The notes under the pieces: model-generated
The model's database searches: none
The model's input: only the letters and a program-made list of their open reading frames with translations
What the model was told of the DNA's origin: nothing
Translations under genes and position numbers: made by a program
Assembly (NCBI RefSeq): GCF_016863635.1
Contig: NZ_BOPG01000006.1
Coordinates: 124,001-188,000 of the forward strand
Length of the DNA: 64,000 bases
Source of the DNA: Virgisporangium aurantiacum
Lineage (GTDB): Bacteria > Actinomycetota > Actinomycetes > Mycobacteriales > Micromonosporaceae
Direction: 5' to 3'
In this document: piece after piece, positions 7,716 through 15,900 of the stretch
How the letters are laid out: the number at the start of each line of letters is the position of its first letter
Position numbering within the stretch: the first letter of the stretch is position 1

Positions 7716-8693
7716 ATGAAGGGCACCGTTTTGCTGTCAGTGCAGCGGCTCCTCCGGGTGCTCGCGTGCGTGGCTGTCGCGGTCGGGATCATGCTTCCCG
7801 CCACCGTCGCCAACGCCGAGCCCACCACCGAGCAGCAGCTCGACAAGGCATACGACGATCTCGAACACGTCATCGAGGATTTCAACCGCATCGGCGAGGA
7901 GGTCAAGGCCGCGCAGGCCGCGGCGGGCGAGATCGAGCAGAAGCTCGGCGGCTTGCAGGCCAGGGTCGACGTGGCACAGGGCGACGTCGGAAAGTTCGCC
8001 GTCAGCGCCTACAAGAGCGGCGGCAGCCTCTCCACCGCGGCATACCTGCTCGGTGCGCGGAACAGCACCTCGCTCGCCCGTCAGGCGGAGGCCATGGAGC
8101 GGGTGTCCCGCTCCCGCCAGCGCGACATCGCCGGCTTCGCCGAGGCCAAGTCGCAGCTCGTGGCCGAGCAGAAGCGCCTGGCCGACCTGATCACGGCGGC
8201 AACGCAGCAGCAGAAGCTGCTCGGCGACAAGAAGGCGGCGATCGAGGCCGAGATCAAGCGGCTCGAGGCGCTGGAAAAGTCGGTGCGGTCCACCGGGTCG
8301 TCCCAGACGTCCACCGGCACCTCGTCGAACTACCAGCCGCCACCGCCCAACAGCGGTAAGGGTGCGATCGCCGTCGCCTTCGCCCGCGCGCAGGTGGGCA
8401 AGATGTACCTGTACGGCGCCGCCGGTCCCGACCGGTACGACTGCTCCGGCCTCACCCAGGCGGCCTGGAGTCGGGCCGGGGTCGGCCTGCCGCACAACGC
8501 CTCGCAGCAGTACCAGCGCACCCGGCACATCTCGCGGGGTGACCTGCAGCCGGGCGACCTGGTGTACTACAACGGCTTCGGGCACGTGGGCCTCTACATC
8601 GGCAACAACCAGATCGTCCACGCCTCGCGGGCCGGCCAGCCGGTGGCGATCCGGGCGATCCAGAGCCCGATCGCGTACAGCCGGCCGGGCTGA
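7716..8693 (+). CDS. Secreted NlpC/P60 peptidoglycan endopeptidase
   Basis: 325 residues. Signal peptide (about 1-33, ending TVANA-EP), a long coiled coil (about 38-190, with EIEQKLGGLQARVD and related heptads), a Ser/Thr/Pro linker, and a C-terminal NlpC/P60 domain with Cys243 (RYDCSGL), His290 (FGHVGLYIG) and His302 (IVHASRAG). RipA-like D,L-endopeptidases with this layout cut stem peptides during growth and division. ATG 7716 is six bases after GGTAGG within the riboswitch. A TTG at 7731 preceded by GAAGGG is an alternative start that would escape sequestration. Confidence 0.92.
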   Translation: MKGTVLLSVQRLLRVLACVAVAVGIMLPATVANAEPTTEQQLDKAYDDLEHVIEDFNRIGEEVKAAQAAAGEIEQKLGGLQARVDVAQGDVGKFAVSAYKSGGSLSTAAYLLGARNSTSLARQAEAMERVSRSRQRDIAGFAEAKSQLVAEQKRLADLITAATQQQKLLGDKKAAIEAEIKRLEALEKSVRSTGSSQTSTGTSSNYQPPPPNSGKGAIAVAFARAQVGKMYLYGAAGPDRYDCSGLTQAAWSRAGVGLPHNASQQYQRTRHISRGDLQPGDLVYYNGFGHVGLYIGNNQIVHASRAGQPVAIRAIQSPIAYSRPG

Positions 8694-8700
8694 CCGGGTG

Positions 8701-9504
8701 GTGAACTCGCCGTCGTGGGATCCGGCGCAGTACCAGCGCTTCGCCGATGAGCGGGCACGCCCGTTTCTCGACCTGATCGGCCGGGTCCACACCCCCAACC
8801 CGGTCACCGTGGTCGATCTCGGCTGCGGGCCGGGTCCCACGACGGCGCTATTGTCCGACCGTTGGCCGGCGGCCGACGTGCTCGGCATCGATTCGTCGCT
8901 CGACATGATCGAGGCGGCCGGGGCGCACGCGCGTCCCGGCCGCTTACGGTTCTCGGTCGGTTCGATCGGGGACTGGGACGCGCCGCCGGTCGACGTGATC
9001 GTCTCGAACGCGGCGCTGCAGTGGGTGCCCGACCACGTCGCGCTGCTGCCCGCCTGGGCGAAGGCGGTGCGGCCGGGCGGCGCGATCGCGTTCCAGGTGC
9101 CGAGCAGTGCGGGCATGCGCTCCGGCGCGGTGTTCCAGTCGGTCGCCGCGCAACCGCGCTGGGCGGCGCGGCTCGCCGGCGCGGCCGCCGGCACCGGCCC
9201 GCGGTCGGCCGGGTCGCCGGTGCGGCCGGTCGCGGAGTACATCGACGTGCTCGCCACCGCCGGCCTCACCGTCGACGCGTGGGAGACGACCTACCACCAC
9301 GTGCTCCCCGGCCCCGATCCGGTGCTGGAGTGGTTCGCCGGCACCGGGCTCCGCCCGTACCTCGACGCGCTGGGCGACGACCCGGCGGCACAGGCCGACT
9401 TCCGGGCCGAGGTGGGCGCGCTCCTCCGGGAGGAGTACCCGCCGACCGCGTTCGGCACGATCCTGCCCTTCCCCAGGATCTTCGTGGTCGCGCACCGCGC
9501 ATAG
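8701..9504 (+). CDS. tam: Trans-aconitate 2-methyltransferase-like SAM methyltransferase
   Basis: 267 residues from GTG 8701 (a GTG at 8698 is equivalent), 7 bases after the NlpC/P60 gene. Class I methyltransferase motifs: I VVDLGCGPGPTTALL, an acidic residue after strand 2 (LGIDSSLDMI), and IV IVSNAALQWVPDH. The opening WDPAQYQRFADERARPF and the C-terminal YHHVL...WFAGTGLRPYLDAL are characteristic of Tam, which methylates trans-aconitate and so removes an inhibitor of the citric acid cycle. Cytosolic. Confidence 0.85.
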   Translation: MNSPSWDPAQYQRFADERARPFLDLIGRVHTPNPVTVVDLGCGPGPTTALLSDRWPAADVLGIDSSLDMIEAAGAHARPGRLRFSVGSIGDWDAPPVDVIVSNAALQWVPDHVALLPAWAKAVRPGGAIAFQVPSSAGMRSGAVFQSVAAQPRWAARLAGAAAGTGPRSAGSPVRPVAEYIDVLATAGLTVDAWETTYHHVLPGPDPVLEWFAGTGLRPYLDALGDDPAAQADFRAEVGALLREEYPPTAFGTILPFPRIFVVAHRA

Positions 9505-9513
9505 GGTTAGGCG

Positions 9514-11544
9514 GTGGCCGACTACCGCCTGGGGATCGACTTCGGTACGTCCACGACCGTGGCCTGCCTACGCTGGCCCGACGGCCGCACCCGACCCATG
9601 CTCTTCGACGGCTCGCCGCTGCTGCCCTCTGCGGTCTTCCTCGCCGACGACGGGCGGCTCCTCGTCGGCCGCGACGCGCAGCACTCCGCCCGCGTCGATC
9701 CGGCCCGGTTCGAGCCGAACCCGAAGCAGCGCATCGACGAGGGCACCGTGCTGCTCGGGTCCACCGAGGTGCCGGTCACCGCGCTGATCGCCGAGGTGCT
9801 GCGCCGGGTCGCCATCGAGGCCTCGACGGTGGCCGGCGGCGCGCCGCTCGACGTCACCATCGCGTGCCCGGCCGCCTGGGGCGAGCACCGCAAGCGCACG
9901 CTGCTCGACGCGGCCGCGGCCGCCGGCCTGCGCGAGCCCCGGCTGGTGCCGGAGCCCATCGCGGCGGCGTCCTACTTCGACGCCGTGGTGCGCGACCGGA
10001 ACCGGCCGCCGGGAAACCTCGTCGTGTACGACCTGGGCGCCGGCACGTTCGACGTGAGCGTGGTGGCCCGCGCCACCGGCGGCTTCGAGGTGCGCGTCAC
10101 CGACGGCCTGGCCGACATCGGCGGCCTCGACATCGACGCGGCCATCATCGGTTTCCTCGGCGCCGTCGTCGAGAACGCCGAGTCGGTCTGGGCCCGCCTG
10201 GAGCAGCCCACCACCACGCAGGACCGCCGGGCCCGCCGCCAGCTGTGGGACGACGTCCGCACGGCCAAGGAGATGCTGAGCCGGTCGGCGACCACGATCA
10301 TCTTCGTTCCGCTGCTGGAGCAGGACCTGCCGCTGGGCCGGGCACAGTTCGAGCGGCTGGTCCGGCCCCTGCTCGAACGCACCGTGGCGACCACGAAGTC
10401 CTCGATCCGCCGGGCGGCCCTGCCCGAGTCGGTGCCGCTCGACGTCTTCCTGGTCGGCGGCGCGAGCCGGGTCCCGCTGATCGCGACGCTGCTGCACCGC
10501 GCCCTCGGAGTCGCGCCGACGGCGATCGAGCAACCGGAACTCGCCGTCGCCGAGGGCTGCCTTGCCGACGACCCCGCCGGGTCGGCGCAGCCGGCAGGCG
10601 TGGCCGGGCCCGCCGGGTCGGCGTGGCCGGCCGGGCCGACCCCGGCACCGGTGTCCGGTGGCGGACCCGCGGCGGCACCGGTGTCCGGCCCGAGCGGCCA
10701 GTTCCCGGCCCAGCCGTACAGCCCCGTGTCACCGGGCTACGGCGCCACGCAATACGCGCCCGTCTCCGCTCCGGCCGGCTACGGCCCACCCGCCCCCGCG
10801 TACGGCCCGGCCCCGCCGGGCTACAACTCCGCGCCGGCGGCCTACACCCCGGTCGGGCCGCCCGGCTACCACCCGGCTCAGCCACCGGCGTACGGGCCGG
10901 CACGGGTCGTGGGCCCGCCGGGTCAGCCCCAGTACATGCCGCTCCAACAGCAGCCGCCCTGGACCTCGCTGGTGCAGGTCCTCGATCTCGCCATCGGCGA
11001 GAGCGCCGGATTCACCCTGCGCTGCTACCTCCCGGCCGAGGACCCCGACGAGGACCCCGACGCGGCGTTCCTCACCGTCGACGGCCAGATGCTGGTCTTC
11101 GACGACCTGCCCGAGATGGTCAACTACCTGCGCGGCCCCGACCAGCACGATCTCACCGACCTCGCCGACTGGCACCTGGTGCAGCACAGCATCGACGCCG
11201 CCACCGCCGAGCGCTACACCGTCGAGGCGTACGAGCTCGACCTGATCGTGGCCAACATCGGCCACGGCACCAAGGAGTGGAGCCCCGACCTGTTGGTGGC
11301 CGCCCGCGACCTCGCCGTCGAGCTGGGCAACGCCCTCGACCTGCGGCCGGTGCTGGCGCCGTTCGGGCGCGGAAACCTGCTCGACCAGCTCGACGACACG
11401 ATGCGCGCGCACCGGGGCCGGCGGTCCGGCCAGTGGTGGAAGGATCGCCGGCTGAACGGCGACGAGGTGCAGACCATCCGCGACACCTGGCGTCGCGTGG
11501 TGACCATCCTCGAGGCCGCGATCTGGCCCAACGTCGGCAGATAG
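9514..11544 (+). CDS. Hsp70-like ATPase with Pro/Gly/Tyr-rich linker and novel C terminus
   Basis: 676 residues. The N-terminal part (1-345) is an actin/Hsp70-type nucleotide-binding domain: LGIDFGTSTT (phosphate 1), VVYDLGAGTFDVSVV (phosphate 2), and VFLVGGASRVPLI (adenosine site). The usual peptide-binding domain is missing. Instead there is a disordered linker (about 350-480) rich in YGPPAPAYGPAPPGY-like repeats, then a roughly 190-residue acidic alpha/beta region. Family Hsp70 proteins with such tails are common in Micromonosporaceae and are not general chaperones. It begins 9 bases after tam and is probably co-transcribed. Confidence 0.85.
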   Translation: MADYRLGIDFGTSTTVACLRWPDGRTRPMLFDGSPLLPSAVFLADDGRLLVGRDAQHSARVDPARFEPNPKQRIDEGTVLLGSTEVPVTALIAEVLRRVAIEASTVAGGAPLDVTIACPAAWGEHRKRTLLDAAAAAGLREPRLVPEPIAAASYFDAVVRDRNRPPGNLVVYDLGAGTFDVSVVARATGGFEVRVTDGLADIGGLDIDAAIIGFLGAVVENAESVWARLEQPTTTQDRRARRQLWDDVRTAKEMLSRSATTIIFVPLLEQDLPLGRAQFERLVRPLLERTVATTKSSIRRAALPESVPLDVFLVGGASRVPLIATLLHRALGVAPTAIEQPELAVAEGCLADDPAGSAQPAGVAGPAGSAWPAGPTPAPVSGGGPAAAPVSGPSGQFPAQPYSPVSPGYGATQYAPVSAPAGYGPPAPAYGPAPPGYNSAPAAYTPVGPPGYHPAQPPAYGPARVVGPPGQPQYMPLQQQPPWTSLVQVLDLAIGESAGFTLRCYLPAEDPDEDPDAAFLTVDGQMLVFDDLPEMVNYLRGPDQHDLTDLADWHLVQHSIDAATAERYTVEAYELDLIVANIGHGTKEWSPDLLVAARDLAVELGNALDLRPVLAPFGRGNLLDQLDDTMRAHRGRRSGQWWKDRRLNGDEVQTIRDTWRRVVTILEAAIWPNVGR

Positions 11545-11564
11545 CCGCACCGTCCCGCGCATGC

Positions 11565-11599
11565 ACAGAGGACGCCCGCTTGTGGCAGGCGTCCTCTGT
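11565..11599. terminator. Bidirectional hairpin terminator
   Basis: ACAGAGGACGCC and GGCGTCCTCTGT pair in a 12-bp stem with an 11-base loop. It sits between the convergent Hsp70-like and sigma factor genes, and so can end both transcripts. Confidence 0.8.
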
Positions 11600-11632
11600 A
11601 GGAGGGGAGGGAGAACTCGTCTGGGTTGATCT

Positions 11633-12577
11633 TTAGGCGGCGGCCATGCCTTCGGCGCGGGCAAGCTCGCGGAGCCGGCCGAGCGCCTGGATCTCGAGTT
11701 GGCGGATGCGCTCCCGCGACAGCGAGAACCGACTGGCCACCTCGGTCAAGGAGTGCTCGCGGCCGTCTTCCAGGCCGTAGCGGGCGCGCATGATGCCCGC
11801 CGAGCGGTCGTCGAGGTGGTTCAGCAGCCCTTCGATGCGCTGCCGTTCCAGCATCGACAGAACGACGTCCTCCGGAGACGGGGCGTCGGTGTCGGCGACC
11901 AGGTCGCCGAGGTTGGTGTCGCCGTCGTCGCCGACCGGGGTGTCGAGCGACACCGTGTCCTGCGACCAGCGGATGAGTTCGAGCACCCGCTCGACCGGCA
12001 CCTGCAGGGCCTGCGCCAACTGCTCGGGTTCCGGGTCGGCGCCGTGCTCGCGGGTGTACTGACGCGCCGCGCTGCGCATCCTGTTGACGTCTTCGACCAG
12101 GTGCACCGGCAACCGCACGGTGCGCTCCTGCTGGGCGATCGCCCGGCTGATCGCCTGGCGGATCCACCACGTGGCGTACGTGGAGAACTTGTACCCACGC
12201 ACGTAGTCGAACTTCTCGACCGCCCGCACCAGGCCGGTGTTGCCCTCCTGGATGAGGTCGAGCATCGGCATGCCGGACCGGACATACCGGCGCGCGATCG
12301 ACACCACCAGGCGCAGGTTGGCCCGGATGAACTGGTCTTTGGCCTGTTCCCCCTCAGCGACGAGCCGTTCCAGTTCGTCGCGGGTGAAATCGGACGGAAG
12401 CGCATCCTGACCGAGTAGGTGCTCGGCGTAGAGCCCGGCTTCCACCGCCTTTGCGAGCCTCACCTCGGCCGCTGCGTCGAGCAGCGGCGTACGCGAGATC
12501 TCGTGCAGGTAAACACCGACCAGGTCGCGCTCTTCGGCAACCTCATCTGTACGAATCTGAACCGCCACGTTCCCCAC
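11633..12577 (-). CDS. RNA polymerase sigma factor, group 2 (SigB/HrdD-like)
   Basis: 314 residues. Region 1.2 ([19 protein letters not shown]), region 2 ([20 protein letters not shown], then [18 protein letters not shown] and [14 protein letters not shown]), region 3 and region 4.2 ([17 protein letters not shown]) are all present. Region 1.1 of the primary sigma factor is absent. Length and sequence fit the non-essential principal-like sigma factors of actinobacteria (SigB of mycobacteria, HrdA/HrdD of Streptomyces). The GTG at 12577 lacks a strong ribosome site; a GTG at 12568 is a possible alternative. Confidence 0.93.
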   Translation of the reverse strand: MGNVAVQIRTDEVAEERDLVGVYLHEISRTPLLDAAAEVRLAKAVEAGLYAEHLLGQDALPSDFTRDELERLVAEGEQAKDQFIRANLRLVVSIARRYVRSGMPMLDLIQEGNTGLVRAVEKFDYVRGYKFSTYATWWIRQAISRAIAQQERTVRLPVHLVEDVNRMRSAARQYTREHGADPEPEQLAQALQVPVERVLELIRWSQDTVSLDTPVGDDGDTNLGDLVADTDAPSPEDVVLSMLERQRIEGLLNHLDDRSAGIMRARYGLEDGREHSLTEVASRFSLSRERIRQLEIQALGRLRELARAEGMAAA

Positions 12578-12843
12578 TTCTTTCGACCCCTCCCCCGCCG
12601 TCTGTCTGCGTTACCCGCACTCCGGTCGATGAAACCGACGCGACGCAAGGCTGGCCCCACTCACAACAGCACGGGCACGGGCTTGATTCCGCCGGTCGCA
12701 CCCCAATCGGGTTACGACCGCTGAGACCTGTGCCACTTACTACTAAGACGCAACCAGGGCCCCGAAGGTTCAACCTCCCTGCTACCGAGCTATTCGGCGC
12801 AGAGGCGGGTTTGGATGACCACAAATTTGGTTGCTAACCGGTA

Positions 12844-12862
12844 GCGGCACATTGCCGCTTTT
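12844..12862 (+). terminator. T-tailed hairpin in the divergent region
   Basis: GCGGCA-CAT-TGCCGC followed by TTTT is a compact factor-independent terminator on the plus strand. No plus-strand gene ends nearby, so it may attenuate a transcript heading for the SDR gene or end a short untranslated RNA. Confidence 0.45.
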
Positions 12863-12863
12863 C

Positions 12864-12881
12864 CCTGTGAATATTCACAGG
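12864..12881. promoter_or_regulatory. 18-bp perfect palindrome with TGTGA/TCACA half-sites
   Basis: CCTGTGAATATTCACAGG is a perfect palindrome. TGTGA and TCACA are the half-sites of CRP/FNR-superfamily regulators, but spaced by 4 bases instead of the 6 usual for CRP/GlxR. It lies 283 bases upstream of the divergent sigma factor start and 178 bases before the SDR gene. Confidence 0.5.
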
Positions 12882-13058
12882 AACATCCGCCGCATTTTCC
12901 GAGGTAGAACGAGATCCAGAGAGCCACCCACGGCGAATTAACCCGCCATTCCGGTGGTGGCGTCGGAAACCGGACGAGCGCGCCATCACCGAGAGTGCCA
13001 CGTCGGCGGTCGACCGGCCAGTGAAATCGCCCGGCGGGTCACGGGTTAAGTTGCCGGG

Positions 13059-13763
13059 ATGGCGGATCGCAGCGTCCTGATCACTGGTGGCACCGGCGGG
13101 CTGGGCAGGGCCGTCACGGCCGCGTTCGCCCAGGACGGGTGGCGGGTGGTGCTGCCGACGCGGGGCAAGGGCCCCGAACCCGTCGACGGGCCCGAAACCG
13201 TCGACGGCGTCGAGGTCGTCACCGGCATCGACCTCACCGACGAGGCAGCAGTGTCCGATGTCACATCAATCGCCGCCGGGAATCCGGACGCCCCACTCGG
13301 CGCCGTGATCAACCTCGTCGGCGGCTACTCGGGTGGCCCAAAGGTGCACGAACTGCCCGTAGCGGACTTCGAGCAGCAGCTCACCGTCAACCTGCGCCCG
13401 ACCTTCCTCGTCACCCGAGCGGCGCTGCCGCACCTGGTCGCGGCCGGTGGCGGCTCGATCGTGTGCGTGGGGAGCCGGGCCGCCGAGCGGCCGTTCCCGG
13501 GCGCGGCGGGCTACATCACCGCGAAGGCGGCGGTCACCGCGTTCGCGCAGGCGGTCGCCGTCGAGTACCGCGGCGCCAACGTCCGGTGCAACGTCGTGGT
13601 GCCGAGCGTCATCGACACCCCCACCAACCGGTCCGCCATGCCGGACGCCGACCACGCCGCGTGGGTACCACCCGGGGTCATCGCGTCGGCGATCCTCTTC
13701 CTCGCCGGCCCCGGGTCCGCCGCGACCAGCGGGGCGATCGTCCCCGTCTACGGGAGGGCCTGA
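13059..13763 (+). CDS. Short-chain dehydrogenase/reductase
   Basis: 234 residues. Cofactor motif ITGGTGGLGRAV (residues 8-19), the NAG-like segment INLVGGYSGG, catalytic Ser near 139 (VCVGSRAAERPF) and Tyr152/Lys156 (GYITAKAAV). The C terminus ends in the SGAIVPVYG substrate/cofactor loop. Classical SDR; the substrate is not predictable. Its stop overlaps the start of the peptidase gene (TGATG), so the two are translationally coupled. Confidence 0.88.
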   Translation: MADRSVLITGGTGGLGRAVTAAFAQDGWRVVLPTRGKGPEPVDGPETVDGVEVVTGIDLTDEAAVSDVTSIAAGNPDAPLGAVINLVGGYSGGPKVHELPVADFEQQLTVNLRPTFLVTRAALPHLVAAGGGSIVCVGSRAAERPFPGAAGYITAKAAVTAFAQAVAVEYRGANVRCNVVVPSVIDTPTNRSAMPDADHAAWVPPGVIASAILFLAGPGSAATSGAIVPVYGRA

Positions 13764-15787
13764 TGATCGACTACCCCGACGCCGACCGGCTCGACCTGGT
13801 CGAGGACCTGCACGGCCACCGCGTGGCCGACCCCTACCGCTGGCTCGAGGACACCGACGACCCGCGCACCAAGGAGTGGTCGGCGGCCCAGGACGAGCTG
13901 TTCGCCGGCCGGATGGCGGAGCTGGCGCCGGCCCGGGAGCGGTTCCGGACCACGCTCGACGAGCTGGAGCGCGCCGGCGTCGTCACCGCACCGGTGTGGC
14001 GCGGCGACCGCCGGTTCCTCCGCCGCCGGGAGCCGCACCAGGAGCACTCGGTGCTGCTGGTGATCGAGGCCGACGGCACCGAACGCGTGCTGATCGACCC
14101 GATCGCCCTCGACCCGGCCGGCACCACCACCCTCGACGTCTGGCAGCCCTCGGTCGAGGGCGACCGGCTCGCGTACGGCGTCTCCACCGGCGGCACCGAG
14201 GAGTCCGAGCTCTACGTGCTCGACGTGGCGACCGGCGAGATCGTCGAGGGGCCCATCGACCGCGCCCGGCACAGCTCGGTCGGCTGGCTGCCCGGCGGCG
14301 AGGAGTACTTCTTCCAGCGGCACCAGCCCGGCGACGAGGGCGTCCACCACCGCCGCGTGTACCGGCACCGGGTAGGGACCGATCCGGCCGGCGACCCGCT
14401 CGTGTTCGGCGAGGGCGCCGAGCGGGCCACCTACTTCGGCGTCAGCACCAGCCGCGACGGCCGCTGGCTGATCGTCTCCGCGTCCCGGGGCACCGACCCG
14501 CGCAACGACGTGTGGCTCGCAGACCTGGACAGGGAGCAGCTCACCTTCGTCCAGATCTTCGATGGCTCGGAGCGCGACGCCCGCGCCTACGCGGGCGTGC
14601 GCGACGGCCGGATGTACATCTGGACCGACCTCGACGCGCCGCGCGGCCGCCTCTGCACGGCGTCGCCGGAGGACCCGAGGGTCTGGACCACGCTCATCCC
14701 AGAGGACGCCGAGGCGGTGCTCTCGGATTTCGCGGTGCTCGACACCGCGGGCCTGATCGCGGTCGACCGGACCCGGCACGCGGTCTCCGAGGTCACCGTG
14801 CACGACCTGCTGACCGGCGCGCTGGTCGGCCCGGTGGAGCTACCGGCCGTCGGCGCGGTCACCGACCTGCGCTCGCGGCCCGAGGGCGGCCAGGACCTGT
14901 GGCTGGCGTTCCAGACGTTCGACGCCACCCAGCACGTCCTCCATTGGCGGCCCGGCGCCATCACGGCGACCCTCGACCTGGCCGCACCCGCACCGACGCC
15001 GCCACCCGTCGCGGTGCGCCAGGTCGTCTACACATCGGCCGACGGCACCCCGGTGCGGATGTTCATCGTGGACGGCGTGGGCGCGGCCGCCGGCCCGAAG
15101 CCCACGATCCTGTACGGCTACGGCGGCTTCAACGTCTCGATGGGTCCCCGGTACTGGCCGCTGGCCCTCGCGTGGGTCGCCGCGGGCGGCGTGTTCGCGG
15201 TCGCCAACCTGCGCGGCGGCAGCGAGGAGGGCGAGGCCTGGCACCGGGCCGGCATGCTCGCCGACAAGCAGAACGTGTTCGACGACTTCCACGCCGCGGC
15301 CGACTGGCTGGTGTCGGAGGGCGTGGCCTCGTCGGTCGGCTGCTACGGCGGTTCGAACGGCGGGCTGCTGGTCGGTGCGGCGCTCACCCAGCGGCCCGAC
15401 CGGTTCGCCGCGGTGGTCTGCTCGGCGCCGCTGCTCGACATGGTGCGGTACGAGGAGTTCGGGCTCGGGCCGAACTGGTCCGGCGAGTACGGCACGGCGT
15501 CCGACCCCGAGCAGCTCGCCTGGCTGCTCGGCTACTCGCCCTACCACCGCGTCACCGACGGCACCGACTACCCGGCGACGATGTTCGTGGTGTTCGAGGG
15601 CGACACCCGGGTCGACCCGATGCACGCCCGCAAGATGGCGGCGGCGGTGCAGCACGCCACCACCGGCGACCGGCCGATCCTGATCCGCCGCGAGACCGGC
15701 GTGGGGCATTCCGCGCGTGCGGTCTCCCGGGCCGTCGACATGGAGGCTGACCTGCTTGCCTTCTTCGACCGGTATCTGCGGAGTTGA
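13763..15787 (+). CDS. Prolyl oligopeptidase family serine peptidase (S9A)
   Basis: 674 residues. The N terminus has the diagnostic DPYRWLEDTDDPRTKEW. Residues 70-400 form a beta-propeller, and the C-terminal third is an alpha/beta-hydrolase with Ser531 (CYGGSNGGLL), an Asp near 617 (EGDTRVDPMHARKM) and a His near 649 (GVGHSAR). Cleaves short peptides after proline; it has no signal peptide and is probably cytosolic. The start ATG overlaps the SDR stop. Confidence 0.93.
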   Translation: MIDYPDADRLDLVEDLHGHRVADPYRWLEDTDDPRTKEWSAAQDELFAGRMAELAPARERFRTTLDELERAGVVTAPVWRGDRRFLRRREPHQEHSVLLVIEADGTERVLIDPIALDPAGTTTLDVWQPSVEGDRLAYGVSTGGTEESELYVLDVATGEIVEGPIDRARHSSVGWLPGGEEYFFQRHQPGDEGVHHRRVYRHRVGTDPAGDPLVFGEGAERATYFGVSTSRDGRWLIVSASRGTDPRNDVWLADLDREQLTFVQIFDGSERDARAYAGVRDGRMYIWTDLDAPRGRLCTASPEDPRVWTTLIPEDAEAVLSDFAVLDTAGLIAVDRTRHAVSEVTVHDLLTGALVGPVELPAVGAVTDLRSRPEGGQDLWLAFQTFDATQHVLHWRPGAITATLDLAAPAPTPPPVAVRQVVYTSADGTPVRMFIVDGVGAAAGPKPTILYGYGGFNVSMGPRYWPLALAWVAAGGVFAVANLRGGSEEGEAWHRAGMLADKQNVFDDFHAAADWLVSEGVASSVGCYGGSNGGLLVGAALTQRPDRFAAVVCSAPLLDMVRYEEFGLGPNWSGEYGTASDPEQLAWLLGYSPYHRVTDGTDYPATMFVVFEGDTRVDPMHARKMAAAVQHATTGDRPILIRRETGVGHSARAVSRAVDMEADLLAFFDRYLRS

Positions 15788-15900
15788 ACCCTCGATTTAC
15801 CCCCTCGATGCCAAACCGAAAGATCGCATCGCTCGCGTAGACCGCCCGGGCGGCGAAAGATGGCGACCGACTCATGTTTTCGAGCCATCAAGGAGTGACC

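Larger units (their letters stand above)
12578..13058. other. Divergent intergenic region with hairpin and palindrome
   Basis: 480 bases between the divergent sigma factor and SDR genes with no convincing ORF. It must hold both promoters; I could not place -10 and -35 boxes with confidence. A T-tailed hairpin and an 18-bp palindrome are described separately. Confidence 0.6.

Noticed and set aside
8862..11636. 924-codon plus-strand frame
   Set aside because: Out-of-frame shadow across tam and the Hsp70-like gene; its translation is almost only Arg/Ala/Pro/Gly with no domain.
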